A stretch of 48,531 nucleotides of DNA from Chromatiales bacterium (GTDB taxonomy: Bacteria; Pseudomonadota; Gammaproteobacteria; Chromatiales; Chromatiaceae). The translations under genes were made by a program, and so were the position numbers. This document shows positions 17,205 to 25,537 of the stretch, one piece after another (the first letter of the stretch is position 1; every line of letters starts with the position of its first letter). The stretch is taken from positions 1 to 48,531 of the forward strand of contig JAQYVO010000138.1 in NCBI GenBank assembly GCA_030145425.1. Reading direction: 5' to 3'. Below the pieces are notes generated by a model that was not told the DNA's origin, searched no databases, and saw nothing but the letters and a program-made list of their open reading frames with translations.

Positions 17205-17720
17205 ATGAAATTCGAGATAACTGAAGAAGAAAGCCACAAGGCCAAGATTCCGCATGAGATCTTTATAAGCAATCTTGTCGGGAATCACATTCTCTGGTTC
17301 ATTGCGGCACTGGGGCTGGCCGGTTCCTACATACAACCGCTGATCCTTGTGCCGGTTGTGTCCGTAGCGACCCTGACCTACATACTCTGGCGCGCACGTA
17401 AATCTCCGGGACAAGACAGCTGGTACGTAATGTGCCATTGGCAGATCTGCGCCAGGCGCAGCCGTCTGTTCATTCTGATGCTGCTGATTCTCGCCTGCGT
17501 GTCGGGATTGGGCTGGGCCGCCCACACTTATCTGGGCATGATGAAAGAGGCGGCATATGCCCTGGTGGGGGGGCTGGGCTTTCTCCCGGTCATGGTAACG
17601 GTTCTGGTGCTCATCATCATGGAATCCGACAGCCTGCACCAGGCGACTCTGTACAAGCTGCCCAAATCCATCGTCGAACGGTATTCCGGTGCCGAAATGC
17701 CGGCGACCCTTGAGGATTAA
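17205..17720 (+). CDS. Hypothetical four-helix inner-membrane protein
   Basis: I do not recognise this 171-residue protein. A soluble N-terminus of about 27 residues (MKFEITEEESHKAKIPHEIF) is followed by two paired hydrophobic segments (about 28-46 and 47-63), a basic loop with WRARKSPGQDSWYVMCHWQICARR, and two more helices (about 85-105 and 110-140). Cys, His and Trp cluster in the loop (MCHWQIC). The stop overlaps the stop of the convergent Mth938-like gene by two bases. The ATG at 17205 follows TGATA without a strong ribosome site. The context gives no functional clue beyond the preceding small membrane protein. Confidence 0.75.
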   Translation: MKFEITEEESHKAKIPHEIFISNLVGNHILWFIAALGLAGSYIQPLILVPVVSVATLTYILWRARKSPGQDSWYVMCHWQICARRSRLFILMLLILACVSGLGWAAHTYLGMMKEAAYALVGGLGFLPVMVTVLVLIIMESDSLHQATLYKLPKSIVERYSGAEMPATLED

Positions 17721-18085
17721 AGAATCAAGGCTGCTGCTACAAGCCTGCCTTCCGAGATGAGCACGTTGTAGGTACGGCAGGCTGCCGGGGTGTCCATGAT
17801 CTCAAGCCCCTTCCCGGCGTCAATGAGGGAGCGGTAAAGAGGAGGAGGCGGGAAAGCCTGGCTCTTGCCGGTGCCGAGCAGCACCAGGTCGACACCCAGC
17901 GTACTGAGCATCTCGAAATCGCCGGCCTGCAGCTGTTCCGGGGATCTGGGATGCCATTCCGGTATCACCCGGTCCGGCATCACGATCAGACTGCAGCTGT
18001 AGTGCGTATCGCCAACGACGAACTCTTTGTCGCTGTATGACCTGATCACATAGCCGTCTGCGGGGTCTTCGCGGGAAAATTTCAT
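17717..18085 (-). CDS. Mth938-like (DUF498) domain protein
   Basis: The 122 residues show the small alpha/beta fold of the Mth938/DUF498 family, with characteristic segments: DGYVIRSYSDKEFVVGD near the start, LGVDLVLLGTGKSQAFPPPPL in the middle, and ICMDT-like IMDTPAACRTYNVLISEGRLVAAALIL at the end. The family includes mitochondrial NDUFAF3, an assembly factor of complex I; the bacterial role is not established. ATG at 18085 is chosen because it opens on the conserved MKFSREDP; the frame extends ten residues upstream only to a TTG. It is convergent with the four-helix protein, and the two stop codons overlap. Confidence 0.85.
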   Translation of the reverse strand: MKFSREDPADGYVIRSYSDKEFVVGDTHYSCSLIVMPDRVIPEWHPRSPEQLQAGDFEMLSTLGVDLVLLGTGKSQAFPPPPLYRSLIDAGKGLEIMDTPAACRTYNVLISEGRLVAAALIL

Positions 18086-18217
18086 TGAATCAAGATAACA
18101 GCTGGATGAAACCAAGGCAAAAACTTGCTACCGGGGGTCAGGACAAGGGATTTGCCAAGAACCAACCAACATGCCGATACGAAGTGGTTAGGTCATTCAA
18201 CGGCGCTCGTAATTCCT

Positions 18218-18247
18218 TTGACACTTCACTTGCTGGTCGGTTAATTT
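18218..18247 (+). promoter_or_regulatory. Probable sigma70 promoter of alaC
   Basis: A perfect -35 TTGACA (18218-18223) is followed, 17 or 18 bases on, by TTAATT or TAATTT (18241-18247) as a weak -10. A start near 18254 would leave a leader of about 35 bases to the GTG at 18289. AGGAAGAGG provides the ribosome site. Confidence 0.5.
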
Positions 18248-18288
18248 AACTTGTTTGCAAAATCAGTATCCGTGAGGAAGAGGTTCCC

Positions 18289-19281
18289 GTGTCCACGCCC
18301 GAGATGGAAGAATTCCGCAGAATAAAACGCCTGCCCCCTTATGTCTTCAACATTGTCAACGAACTGAAGGCGGCGGCGCGTGCACGGGGTGAGGACATCA
18401 TCGATTTTGGCATGGGCAATCCGGATCAGCCTACCCCCCAGCACATCGTTGACAAACTGGTAGAGGTCGCGCAAAGGAAAGATACCCATCGCTATTCCAT
18501 GTCCCGTGGAATCCCGCGTCTGCGCCGCGCAATCTGCAACTGGTATATGCACCGGTTCCAGGTGGAACTTGACCCCGAGTCCCAGGCCATCGTCACGATT
18601 GGCTCCAAAGAAGGGCTGGCTCATCTCGCCTTGGCCTGCATGGGACCGGGCGATTCGGTCCTTGTGCCGAACCCCGCTTACCCGATTCACCCTTACGGCT
18701 TCGTGATATCCGGTGCCGACATCCGTCACGTACCCCTGGTGCCCGGCGTGGATTTTTTCGAAAAACTCGAAGAGACCATCGTAGACTCATGGCCACGGCC
18801 CAAGATGCTGGTATTGAACTTCCCGGGGAATCCCACTGCCCAATGCGTTGAACTGGATTTTTTTCAAAAGGTCGTAGACATGGCCCGCGAGTACAACATC
18901 TGGGTGGTGCATGACCTGGCCTACGCGGATATCGTCTACGATGGTTACGAGGCACCCTCGATACTGCAGATCGAAGGGGCGGATGATGTGGCCGTGGAAT
19001 TCTTTTCGCTTTCCAAGAGCTACAGCATGCCTGGTTGGCGGGTGGGATTCATGTGCGGCAACAAGACCCAGATACCTGAGCAGTATCGGCATATGGGATC
19101 ATTGGAGTTCAGTAAGAAACTGCTGAAGGATGCCAAGGTGGCGGTATCCCCCGGGATCGGGTTTGGAGAACACGGTGATGACCATGTCCGCTTCGGTCTG
19201 ATCGAGAATGAACACAGGACACGTCAGGCGATTCGCGGCATTCGGGAAATGTTGCGCAGAGACGAGAAAGCGGTAGCCTGA
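18289..19281 (+). CDS. alaC: Alanine transaminase AlaC-like, with apparent internal deletion
   Basis: AlaC is a PLP-dependent class I/II aminotransferase making alanine from pyruvate and glutamate. The protein starts like AlaC ([20 protein letters not shown]), holds the cofactor-binding NPAYPIH and [12 protein letters not shown] segments and the PLP lysine (Lys243) in [15 protein letters not shown]. At residue 260 the sequence jumps from GNKT straight to [13 protein letters not shown]. In E. coli AlaC about 72 residues separate these two segments. The protein is therefore 330 rather than about 400 residues and lacks the end of the large domain and the beginning of the small domain. The frame is kept. 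It may be inactive, altered, or an assembly artefact. GTG at 18289 has a good ribosome site. Confidence 0.9.
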   Translation: MSTPEMEEFRRIKRLPPYVFNIVNELKAAARARGEDIIDFGMGNPDQPTPQHIVDKLVEVAQRKDTHRYSMSRGIPRLRRAICNWYMHRFQVELDPESQAIVTIGSKEGLAHLALACMGPGDSVLVPNPAYPIHPYGFVISGADIRHVPLVPGVDFFEKLEETIVDSWPRPKMLVLNFPGNPTAQCVELDFFQKVVDMAREYNIWVVHDLAYADIVYDGYEAPSILQIEGADDVAVEFFSLSKSYSMPGWRVGFMCGNKTQIPEQYRHMGSLEFSKKLLKDAKVAVSPGIGFGEHGDDHVRFGLIENEHRTRQAIRGIREMLRRDEKAVA

Positions 19282-19310
19282 GTTAGTTGGAATACAGAAA
19301 TTAGGAGTAT

Positions 19311-20630
19311 ATGGGTTTGGAACCAGTCAAAGTTGGCCTTCTTGGCCTGGGTACGGTCGGCGGCGGCACGGCCAATGTATTGGCCCGCAACGCAAGCGAA
19401 ATCGCCAGGAGGGCGGGCAGAGGCATCAGGATTACCCGGGCTGCGGCCAGGGAATATAGTCCGGAGAACATTTCCGGTATTGAAAATATCCAGATTACAG
19501 ATGATGCCTTCGAGATCGTCAACGACCCGGATATCGAGATCGTTATCGAATTGATCGGCGGCTACTCTCCGGCGAAAGAACTGGTACTTCAGGCCATCGA
19601 AAACGGCAAGCATGTCGTCACCGCCAATAAGGCGCTGATCGCCTTGCACGGCAACGAGATCTTTGCGGCGGCAAAAGCAAAAGGGGTTATGGTCGCCTTC
19701 GAGGCCGCAGTAGCGGGTGGGATCCCGATCATCAAAGCCATCAGGGAGGGACTGGCCGCCAATCACATAGACTGGGCAGCGGGTATTATCAACGGCACGG
19801 GCAACTATATACTGACCGAGATGCGGGACAAGGGCCGGGCATTCTCCGAGGCACTGGCCGAGGCCCAGGCATTGGGCTATGCGGAAGCTGATCCAACCTT
19901 CGACGTGGAGGGCATCGATGCAGCCCACAAGCTGACGATTCTCTCATCAATTGCCTTCGGGATTCCGCTGCAGTTCGACAAGACCTATACAGAGGGAATC
20001 ACAAAAATCGAACCCCAGGACGTAGCCTACGCAGGCACCCTGGGATACCGGATCAAGCATCTGGGCATCACCCGCAAAACTGACCAGGGTGTGGAGATGC
20101 GTGTCCATCCGACCCTGATACCGGAAAGGCGCCTGATCGCAAACGTGGACGGGGTCATGAATGCGGTGCTGGTTAAAGGCGATGCCGTCGGTCCGACGCT
20201 TTACTACGGTGCCGGTGCAGGTTCCGAACCCACTGCGTCGGCGGTGGTTGCCGATGTGGTAGACGTGGTGCGCGCCCTGACCACCGACCCGGATAACCGG
20301 GTACCCCACCTGGCATTCCAGGCGGAGGAGTTGTCGGATGTGCCGGTGTTGCCCATAGAGGCAGTGGAGACCGCTTACTACCTGCGCCTGCAGGCTCAGG
20401 ATCAGCCAGGTGTCATGGCCCGGATCGCCGGTATACTCGGGGACGCGGGCATCAGTATCGAAGCCATTCAGCAGAAAGAACCCCTGGAAGGGGAGACGGA
20501 TGTACCCCTGGTCCTGTTGACCCGTCGAGTGCTGGAACGCCAGATGAACCAGGCCATCGAACAGATGGAAAACCTGGATTCCGTTGAAGGAAGGGTGATG
20601 CGCATTCGCGTCGAGCAACTGGCCGGCTGA
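19311..20630 (+). CDS. hom: Homoserine dehydrogenase
   Basis: Hom reduces aspartate semialdehyde to homoserine with NAD(P)H, the branch point to threonine and methionine. The 439 residues comprise an N-terminal Rossmann domain (VGLLGLGTVGGGTANVL), the catalytic domain with EAAVAGGIPIIKAIREGL and INGTGNYIL, and a C-terminal ACT domain (from about residue 355, YYLRLQAQDQPGVMARIAGILG) that normally binds threonine for feedback inhibition. Length and motifs are complete. It starts with ATG at 19311, 29 bases after alaC, and probably belongs to the same transcript. thrC lies 3.5 kb downstream rather than adjacent. Confidence 0.97.
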   Translation: MGLEPVKVGLLGLGTVGGGTANVLARNASEIARRAGRGIRITRAAAREYSPENISGIENIQITDDAFEIVNDPDIEIVIELIGGYSPAKELVLQAIENGKHVVTANKALIALHGNEIFAAAKAKGVMVAFEAAVAGGIPIIKAIREGLAANHIDWAAGIINGTGNYILTEMRDKGRAFSEALAEAQALGYAEADPTFDVEGIDAAHKLTILSSIAFGIPLQFDKTYTEGITKIEPQDVAYAGTLGYRIKHLGITRKTDQGVEMRVHPTLIPERRLIANVDGVMNAVLVKGDAVGPTLYYGAGAGSEPTASAVVADVVDVVRALTTDPDNRVPHLAFQAEELSDVPVLPIEAVETAYYLRLQAQDQPGVMARIAGILGDAGISIEAIQQKEPLEGETDVPLVLLTRRVLERQMNQAIEQMENLDSVEGRVMRIRVEQLAG

Positions 20631-20635
20631 CCGGT

Positions 20636-21667
20636 ATGATGAAGGGTTCGTCCCTGGACCTGCTGGTGCCGGGGCTCCTGGGTCCCCTGTCTGTGCCCGC
20701 CTCCGGCAGCCTCCCGAAGCTTCCCATACTGGAAAAGATCCTCGCCAGGGGCTATCGGCACGAGTTGTCCGGCAGCGACCTGGAAACCACCCTGATGTCG
20801 CTGTTTGATTATCAACCGGATCCCGGCTGTGACTATCCGCACGGCGCCCTGAGCCGCATCGGTGACGGCTTTGAGACGGACGATCGTTACTGGCTGATGG
20901 CTGAACCGGTTCTGCTGCGTCCCGACAAGGACCGGCTGTTGCTCTTCGACAGCAGGGAGCTTTCGTTTTCCACTGACGAAGCCAGCGTGCTGGCCCGGTT
21001 GTGTACAGAACATTTCAGGGATGAGGGATTGAGACTGGAGGTTGCAGATGCCCACCGCTGGTATTTGTCTCCAGACCACGCACCTTGCTTGAAAACCAGT
21101 AATCTTGGTGATGTTTTTGGAAGGAATATGGATCTGTTTCTCCCCTCGGGTCCTGATGCACGGAGATGGCGTTCCCTGACCAACGAAATCCAGATGCTTT
21201 GGCACGATTGTTCGGTGAACCGAATGCGGGAAGAGGAGGGAAAACTTCCGATCAGCGGAATCTGGTTATCCGGGGGAGGTGTGCTCCCCACGGATGTCTC
21301 CCGCCCATTCGCCGGGATTTATGCCAATCATCCGCTGGCCACGGGTTTGGCGGCAGCCACCGGTATCCAGTGCATGGATCTTCCTGACAAGCCGAATGAG
21401 ATGTTCCGGGAAGCCGGCAGGATCTTGGCGATATATCCCGGTCTGCTTAGGCCGGTCTGGCAGGCCGATATCCATGGCTGGATGGAGGCAGCGGCGCATC
21501 TGGACGACTGGGTGAAGGATCTGCTGGGCTGTCTGGGGGGGAAATCCCTGGATGGAATCCGCATCTATCCTTGCAACGGCAAGTTCATTCAGTTAACTCC
21601 CCGTGGTTTGAGACGGTTCTGGAAACGGCCGTTATCCGTAGTTCTGCAGTTTGATCAGGAGGCCTGA
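20636..21667 (+). CDS. Cofactor-independent phosphoglycerate-mutase-like protein (RpfE type)
   Basis: The 343 residues resemble the family annotated as phosphoglycerate mutase-like or RpfE-type regulatory protein in gammaproteobacteria, often found near hom and recJ. Supporting segments are an N-terminal LLVPGLLGP, the central ISGIWLSGGGVLP and the preceding NEIQMLWHDCSVNRMRE, a helix typical of the family. The full metal-binding set of true phosphoglycerate mutases is not evident, so enzyme activity is unproven. It starts five bases after hom and is surely co-transcribed. The 3' end overlaps the convergent LysR gene by 13 bases. Confidence 0.75.
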   Translation: MMKGSSLDLLVPGLLGPLSVPASGSLPKLPILEKILARGYRHELSGSDLETTLMSLFDYQPDPGCDYPHGALSRIGDGFETDDRYWLMAEPVLLRPDKDRLLLFDSRELSFSTDEASVLARLCTEHFRDEGLRLEVADAHRWYLSPDHAPCLKTSNLGDVFGRNMDLFLPSGPDARRWRSLTNEIQMLWHDCSVNRMREEEGKLPISGIWLSGGGVLPTDVSRPFAGIYANHPLATGLAAATGIQCMDLPDKPNEMFREAGRILAIYPGLLRPVWQADIHGWMEAAAHLDDWVKDLLGCLGGKSLDGIRIYPCNGKFIQLTPRGLRRFWKRPLSVVLQFDQEA

Positions 21668-22563
21668 TCAATGTTATTCCTGGCGACTCTCGGCCAGGAA
21701 TCGGCGGCGGCTTGTCGAAGCGCCAGGACGAGGGGTTCCCGTTTGCGGTCTTTCAGAAATCCAAAGCGAAGCGTCATCGGATAACACATGCGGTCCCAGA
21801 CCACGATCTCGGATTTGGTCTGCATCGCCATGGCTTCGTCTTCGCGAATCAGCGAAATTCCGGCACCGGCCTTTACCAGGGCGTTCATCGCCGGCTCAGA
21901 CGAAGCATAGGCCACCCTTTTGGGCAGATTTCCCCGCTCGGAAAACAGTTGATCGAAGATCTGCGTGTAGGGATTTTCAGCAACCGGGAAGACCCAGGGG
22001 AGGGCAGCGAGATCCTTCCATTCCGCCTCGATCACCCGATCCCTCCAGGCAGCGGGCGCCGCAATCACAAAACCGATCTCGGCAAGATCCAGTGCCTTCA
22101 CTTCATATTCGGGAAAACTGCCGAAGAAGAAACCGCCATCCAGGGCACCGTGCCGAATATCGTCCAGGATGTTGCCGGAAACATCCTGGATGAACTGCAG
22201 CGCGAGATGCGGGTGATTCCTGGAAATTGAACCCAGGAACGCGGAAAGACGCAGAAAATCTCCATCGGTATTGACCCCGATCCTGCTGACCCCGACCACC
22301 TTCCCGCGCATCCCCTTGGCTTCGGCCACCAGATCACTCGCGGCACCCAGAACCCGATTTGCTTTTTCCCTGAGAATTCTTCCCGCCGGGGTCAGCTGCA
22401 TCCCCTTTGATGTGCGCCTGAAAAGAACCACGTCCAGCTCTCTTTCAAGCGATTTGATGTGGGCGCTAATGGCAGGCTGACTGGTAAACAGCCGTTCCGC
22501 GGCGCGAGTCAAATTACCTTCCTCGGCGACGGTCTCAAAGGTACGCAGATGGTAGAGTTCCAT
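21655..22563 (-). CDS. LysR-family transcriptional regulator
   Basis: The 302 residues begin with the LysR winged helix-turn-helix (MELYHLRTFETVAEEGNLTRAAERLFTSQPAISAHIKSLE, residues 1-40), followed by the linker helix and a periplasmic-binding-protein-like effector domain (about 90-295). LFTSQPAISAHIK is the recognition helix. The ligand cannot be deduced. It is divergent from the DUF1127 gene at 22769, and the 205-base gap between them is the likely site of its own control. It is convergent with, and overlaps by 13 bases, the phosphoglycerate-mutase-like gene. Confidence 0.95.
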   Translation of the reverse strand: MELYHLRTFETVAEEGNLTRAAERLFTSQPAISAHIKSLERELDVVLFRRTSKGMQLTPAGRILREKANRVLGAASDLVAEAKGMRGKVVGVSRIGVNTDGDFLRLSAFLGSISRNHPHLALQFIQDVSGNILDDIRHGALDGGFFFGSFPEYEVKALDLAEIGFVIAAPAAWRDRVIEAEWKDLAALPWVFPVAENPYTQIFDQLFSERGNLPKRVAYASSEPAMNALVKAGAGISLIREDEAMAMQTKSEIVVWDRMCYPMTLRFGFLKDRKREPLVLALRQAAADSWPRVARNNIDQAS

Positions 22564-22768
22564 TTAGGATCCTGTATCCAGCACCTTCACACAAGCTGTC
22601 GATGGCGGCATCTGTTGGAAGTACTCCGCCGATATCATGTTAACGGAGTGCCGGCTGGTCTTCATGGGCAGCGATCAGAATTCCTGAGAGCAGCCTTCCG
22701 AATAAACGATTGGATAATCTTAGCAGACGGCCGTAACTTAAACTCATACTGATCGTGTGAGGTAAATC

Positions 22769-22999
22769 ATGACTACGACTACTTATGGACAGATGCAGGC
22801 CAGCGGAGTTCGGCTTCCGGATATCAGGCAGAAAGCCTATTCAGATGCGACAAGTATGCTCGATCTGGCGAAACGTTTCTATCAGAGGGCGATTCAGCGC
22901 CGCCGGCTCGCGGCCATGGACGACCGCATGTTGCAGGACATCGGGATCAGCCGTGTGGACGCACTCAGAGAGGCAAGCAAACCCTTCTGGCGAGCCTGA
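22769..22999 (+). CDS. DUF1127 small basic protein
   Basis: The 76 residues end in a DUF1127 (YjiS-like) motif: RRRLAAMDDRMLQDIGISRVDALREASKPFWR at about residues 44-75. These short, Arg-rich proteins are common in proteobacteria; members in alphaproteobacteria affect RNA metabolism and phosphate or carbon physiology, but the role here is unknown. ATG at 22769 has GTGAGGTAA just upstream. It is divergent from the LysR gene, a frequent arrangement for LysR targets, and is followed by a strong hairpin. Confidence 0.88.
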   Translation: MTTTTYGQMQASGVRLPDIRQKAYSDATSMLDLAKRFYQRAIQRRRLAAMDDRMLQDIGISRVDALREASKPFWRA

Positions 23000-23041
23000 T
23001 AAGGGACACAGCCACTTTTTTTCAGGATATGCCGCTTCAAA

Positions 23042-23077
23042 CCGTGACCCCCGAACCGATGGGGGTCGCGGCATTTT
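23042..23077 (+). terminator. Hairpin terminator after the DUF1127 gene
   Basis: CCGTGACCCCC (23042-23052) pairs with GGGGGTCGCGG (23061-23071) over 11 positions with one G-T wobble and an eight-base loop, followed by CATTTT. The T tract is short but the stem is very stable. It lies between the DUF1127 gene and the convergent Gly-Tyr repeat gene. Confidence 0.75.
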
Positions 23078-23089
23078 CCTGTGGGGCAG

Positions 23090-23593
23090 TCAATTAGGCC
23101 GGAACACCGGATTGGTAGGCTGATTGTAGATCTCTGAACCCTGGTATTGAGGAACGGCAGCCGGCACCGGTTGCTGTTGAGAGGACTCCAGTTCCATTAT
23201 CCTTTGTTCCAGTTCCCTTATCCTGGCCTGAGAATCACCGTCATAGGATGGGGTTGAGGGCGGAGCAGTATAGCTGCCCCCGGATTGAGGATTGGCATAG
23301 CCCGAATTCGGAGCCCCATACCCAGGAGCACCATAGCCGTAACCCGGGGCGCCGTATCCATATCCCGGTGCACCATAGCCGTAAGGGGCTCCGTATCCGT
23401 AACCAGGAGCCCCGTACCCGGGACCATCATTGTAATAACCGTCGTTGTAGCGATTGCCACCACCCATCCACCTACCGGGACTCATCATGTTGAAGGGGCT
23501 GAATCCTGCCGCGCCGGCATCATCATTCACAACCAGGCCGGTCGATCCAAGCACTACGAAACAACAAAATAACGCTATCGTTTTTCTTTGCAC
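23090..23593 (-). CDS. Secreted Gly-Tyr-Ala-Pro repeat protein with C-terminal heptads (paralogue A)
   Basis: I do not recognise a named family. The 167 residues have a signal peptide (about 1-29, ending GAA), the motif [18 protein letters not shown] (about 34-51), about eight repeats of the type GYGAP or GYGYGAP (57-97), a Pro/Ser linker, and a short heptad segment, [13 protein letters not shown] (about 122-136), before a Gln/Pro-rich tail. The layout, the WMGG motif and even the start context (GTG CAA AxA AAA) recur in the protein at 40599, so the two are paralogues. It is probably periplasmic or surface-exposed with a flexible aromatic-Gly tract. The start is GTG at 23593 with GAGGAG upstream. 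Confidence 0.85.
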   Translation of the reverse strand: MQRKTIALFCCFVVLGSTGLVVNDDAGAAGFSPFNMMSPGRWMGGGNRYNDGYYNDGPGYGAPGYGYGAPYGYGAPGYGYGAPGYGYGAPGYGAPNSGYANPQSGGSYTAPPSTPSYDGDSQARIRELEQRIMELESSQQQPVPAAVPQYQGSEIYNQPTNPVFRPN

Positions 23594-23738
23594 TTCTAAT
23601 ACTCCTCTACTGTTTTCTGCTGTTATCTACCCACACCAGTTCAGTCAAGTCAAATATTGCAAGGCCATGGCTCACAACGAGTTTCAGTTAAAACTCCAGC
23701 CGATTGCCTCCAGCTCAGGTCACCGGCAACCTCTACCT

Positions 23739-23981
23739 TCACTCGTCCAGCCACTCCACCAGATAGTAAAGTCTGAATCCCTCCGAGGATCGAGACGGAC
23801 CGTAGACGATGGCAGGAAAACGCCGGTTGCTCCGATCGGACTGCACCACCGCCTGTTCCCTGGTTGACAGGATCTCCACACAATTCTCAGGGAATCTCGT
23901 CCGCCGCCTGCGGGGAGTGAAAACCACCGCATAGTGTTTTTCCACCAAACTGCTCTGGGGATCGATCAAATGCTCCGACAT
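23739..23981 (-). CDS. Hypothetical 80-residue protein
   Basis: This frame starts with ATG at 23981 behind GAGGA and encodes 80 residues beginning MSEHLIDPQSSLVEKHYAVV. It is polar, Arg-rich, lacks a signal peptide or helix, and ends in FRLYYLVEWLDE. Overlapping frames in the same place are less protein-like, and the ribosome site favours this one. Function unknown. It may share a direction, but not necessarily a transcript, with the repeat protein gene 145 bases downstream. Confidence 0.6.
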   Translation of the reverse strand: MSEHLIDPQSSLVEKHYAVVFTPRRRRTRFPENCVEILSTREQAVVQSDRSNRRFPAIVYGPSRSSEGFRLYYLVEWLDE

Positions 23982-24063
23982 TCCTCAATTTCCTTGAACC
24001 CAGTCACCAAGCCTGATCATTGCACACAAGCGGGATCCCAACAATGTAAGTGGCCGGCCGTAC

Positions 24064-24072
24064 TGATATAAT
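24064..24072 (+). promoter_or_regulatory. Extended -10 promoter of thrC
   Basis: TGATATAAT is a perfect extended -10 element (TGnTATAAT). No good -35 lies at the usual distance, which extended -10 promoters tolerate. The predicted start near 24079 gives a leader of about 67 bases to the thrC ATG at 24146. Confidence 0.6.
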
Positions 24073-24145
24073 TCTGCCGCCTGGACGGCAGCACCACAGA
24101 CCGCTCCAGAGTAAACGTAAAGGGCTAAACCCAGGACCAATCAGC

Positions 24146-25537
24146 ATGCGTTATATCAGTACCCGTGGCGGCGTAGAACCGATCGGATTTTCCGAGGCGG
24201 TGATGATGGGGCTGGCCACTGACGGCGGCTTGCTGCTGCCTGCCGATTTCCCCGTACTAAACGCAGCCACCCTCAAAGGGTGGGCAGGCATGGGGTTTTC
24301 CGATCTGGTGGTAGAGGTGATGCTTCCCTACGTGGAGGGAGACCTGAGCCGTGAAGAACTCACAGATCTCGTCGACCGCTCCTACCGCGGTTTCAGTCAT
24401 TCCGATATCACCCCCGTGGTACGTGTGGGGGATATGCACATCCTGGAACTGTTTCACGGTCCAACCGCGGCGTTCAAGGATGTCGCGCTGCAGTTTCTGG
24501 GGAACCTGTTCCAGCTTCTTCTGGAGCGTGACGACGGACACCTGAACATCCTGGGCGCCACCTCCGGGGACACGGGCTCAGCCGCCATTTATGGAGTGCG
24601 GGGCCAGAAACGAATCGACATCTTCATTCTTCATCCCCACGACAGGGTATCGACCATACAGGAACGCCAGATGACAACGGTGTTGGACGAAAACGTCCAC
24701 AACATTGCCATCGAGGGCACATTTGACGACGGGCAGCGTATCGTGAAGGCGCTGTTCAATGATCTGAATTTCAAGCGGGAGTACAGCCTGGGCGCCGTAA
24801 ACTCAATCAACTGGGCCAGAATACTTGCCCAGGTTGTCTACTACTTCTACGCCTGGGGCCGGGTATCCGAAGGGGACGTTTCCAAAAAGGTCAGATTTTC
24901 GGTTCCCACTGGAAACTTCGGAGACATCTTTGCCGGGTATGTCGCCATGCGCATGGGTCTGCCCGTGGAGCAGCTCATCCTTGCGACAAACCGCAATGAC
25001 ATACTGACCCGGTTTGTAACCACGGGAACCTACAAGGCCCGACCTGTTCATCACACTATCAGCCCTTCCATGGATATACAGATCTCGTCCAATTTCGAAC
25101 GTTATCTCTATTACCTCCTTGACGAAGACCCCGGGCAGGTTTGCGGCCTCATGGAACAGATGGCTGCCACCGGCGAAATGACCGTATCCGGCGAAAAGCT
25201 CAAAGAAGTGCAACATATTTTCAGCGCTGTCGCGGTGAGTGAGAAACAGACACTGGAGCAAATCCGGGAAACGCGAGCCGAAAACGATTATATTCTCGAC
25301 CCCCATACGGCGGTGGGTGTGAAGGCCTCAAAACCCTACCCAGGTGCAGTCTGCCTTGCCACGGCCCATCCAGCGAAATTTGGTGACGCGGTGAAAAAAG
25401 CCATCGGAATCGAAGCGCCACCGCCGGTCTCTCTTCAGGGCCTGATGGAGAAAGAGACACGCTGCCAATTGCTTCCGGCGGATACCCAGGCAGTAAAGCG
25501 CTATATGGAAACAACACTAGGCTCCTCAAAAAAGTAA
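24146..25537 (+). CDS. thrC: Threonine synthase
   Basis: ThrC converts O-phosphohomoserine to threonine with pyridoxal phosphate. The protein starts MRYISTRGGVEPIGFSEA, typical for the family, and has the PLP lysine (Lys111) in HGPTAAFKDVALQF, the phosphate-binding LGATSGDTGSAA, and SVPTGNFGDIFAGY. The ATG at 24146 is chosen over a frame that extends 32 residues upstream, because the extension is not conserved, covers the predicted promoter, and AGGA precedes 24146. The 463 residues are normal for this class. Its stop overlaps the next start as TAATG, implying coupled translation with the isopropylmalate-synthase-like enzyme. Confidence 0.97.
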   Translation: MRYISTRGGVEPIGFSEAVMMGLATDGGLLLPADFPVLNAATLKGWAGMGFSDLVVEVMLPYVEGDLSREELTDLVDRSYRGFSHSDITPVVRVGDMHILELFHGPTAAFKDVALQFLGNLFQLLLERDDGHLNILGATSGDTGSAAIYGVRGQKRIDIFILHPHDRVSTIQERQMTTVLDENVHNIAIEGTFDDGQRIVKALFNDLNFKREYSLGAVNSINWARILAQVVYYFYAWGRVSEGDVSKKVRFSVPTGNFGDIFAGYVAMRMGLPVEQLILATNRNDILTRFVTTGTYKARPVHHTISPSMDIQISSNFERYLYYLLDEDPGQVCGLMEQMAATGEMTVSGEKLKEVQHIFSAVAVSEKQTLEQIRETRAENDYILDPHTAVGVKASKPYPGAVCLATAHPAKFGDAVKKAIGIEAPPPVSLQGLMEKETRCQLLPADTQAVKRYMETTLGSSKK

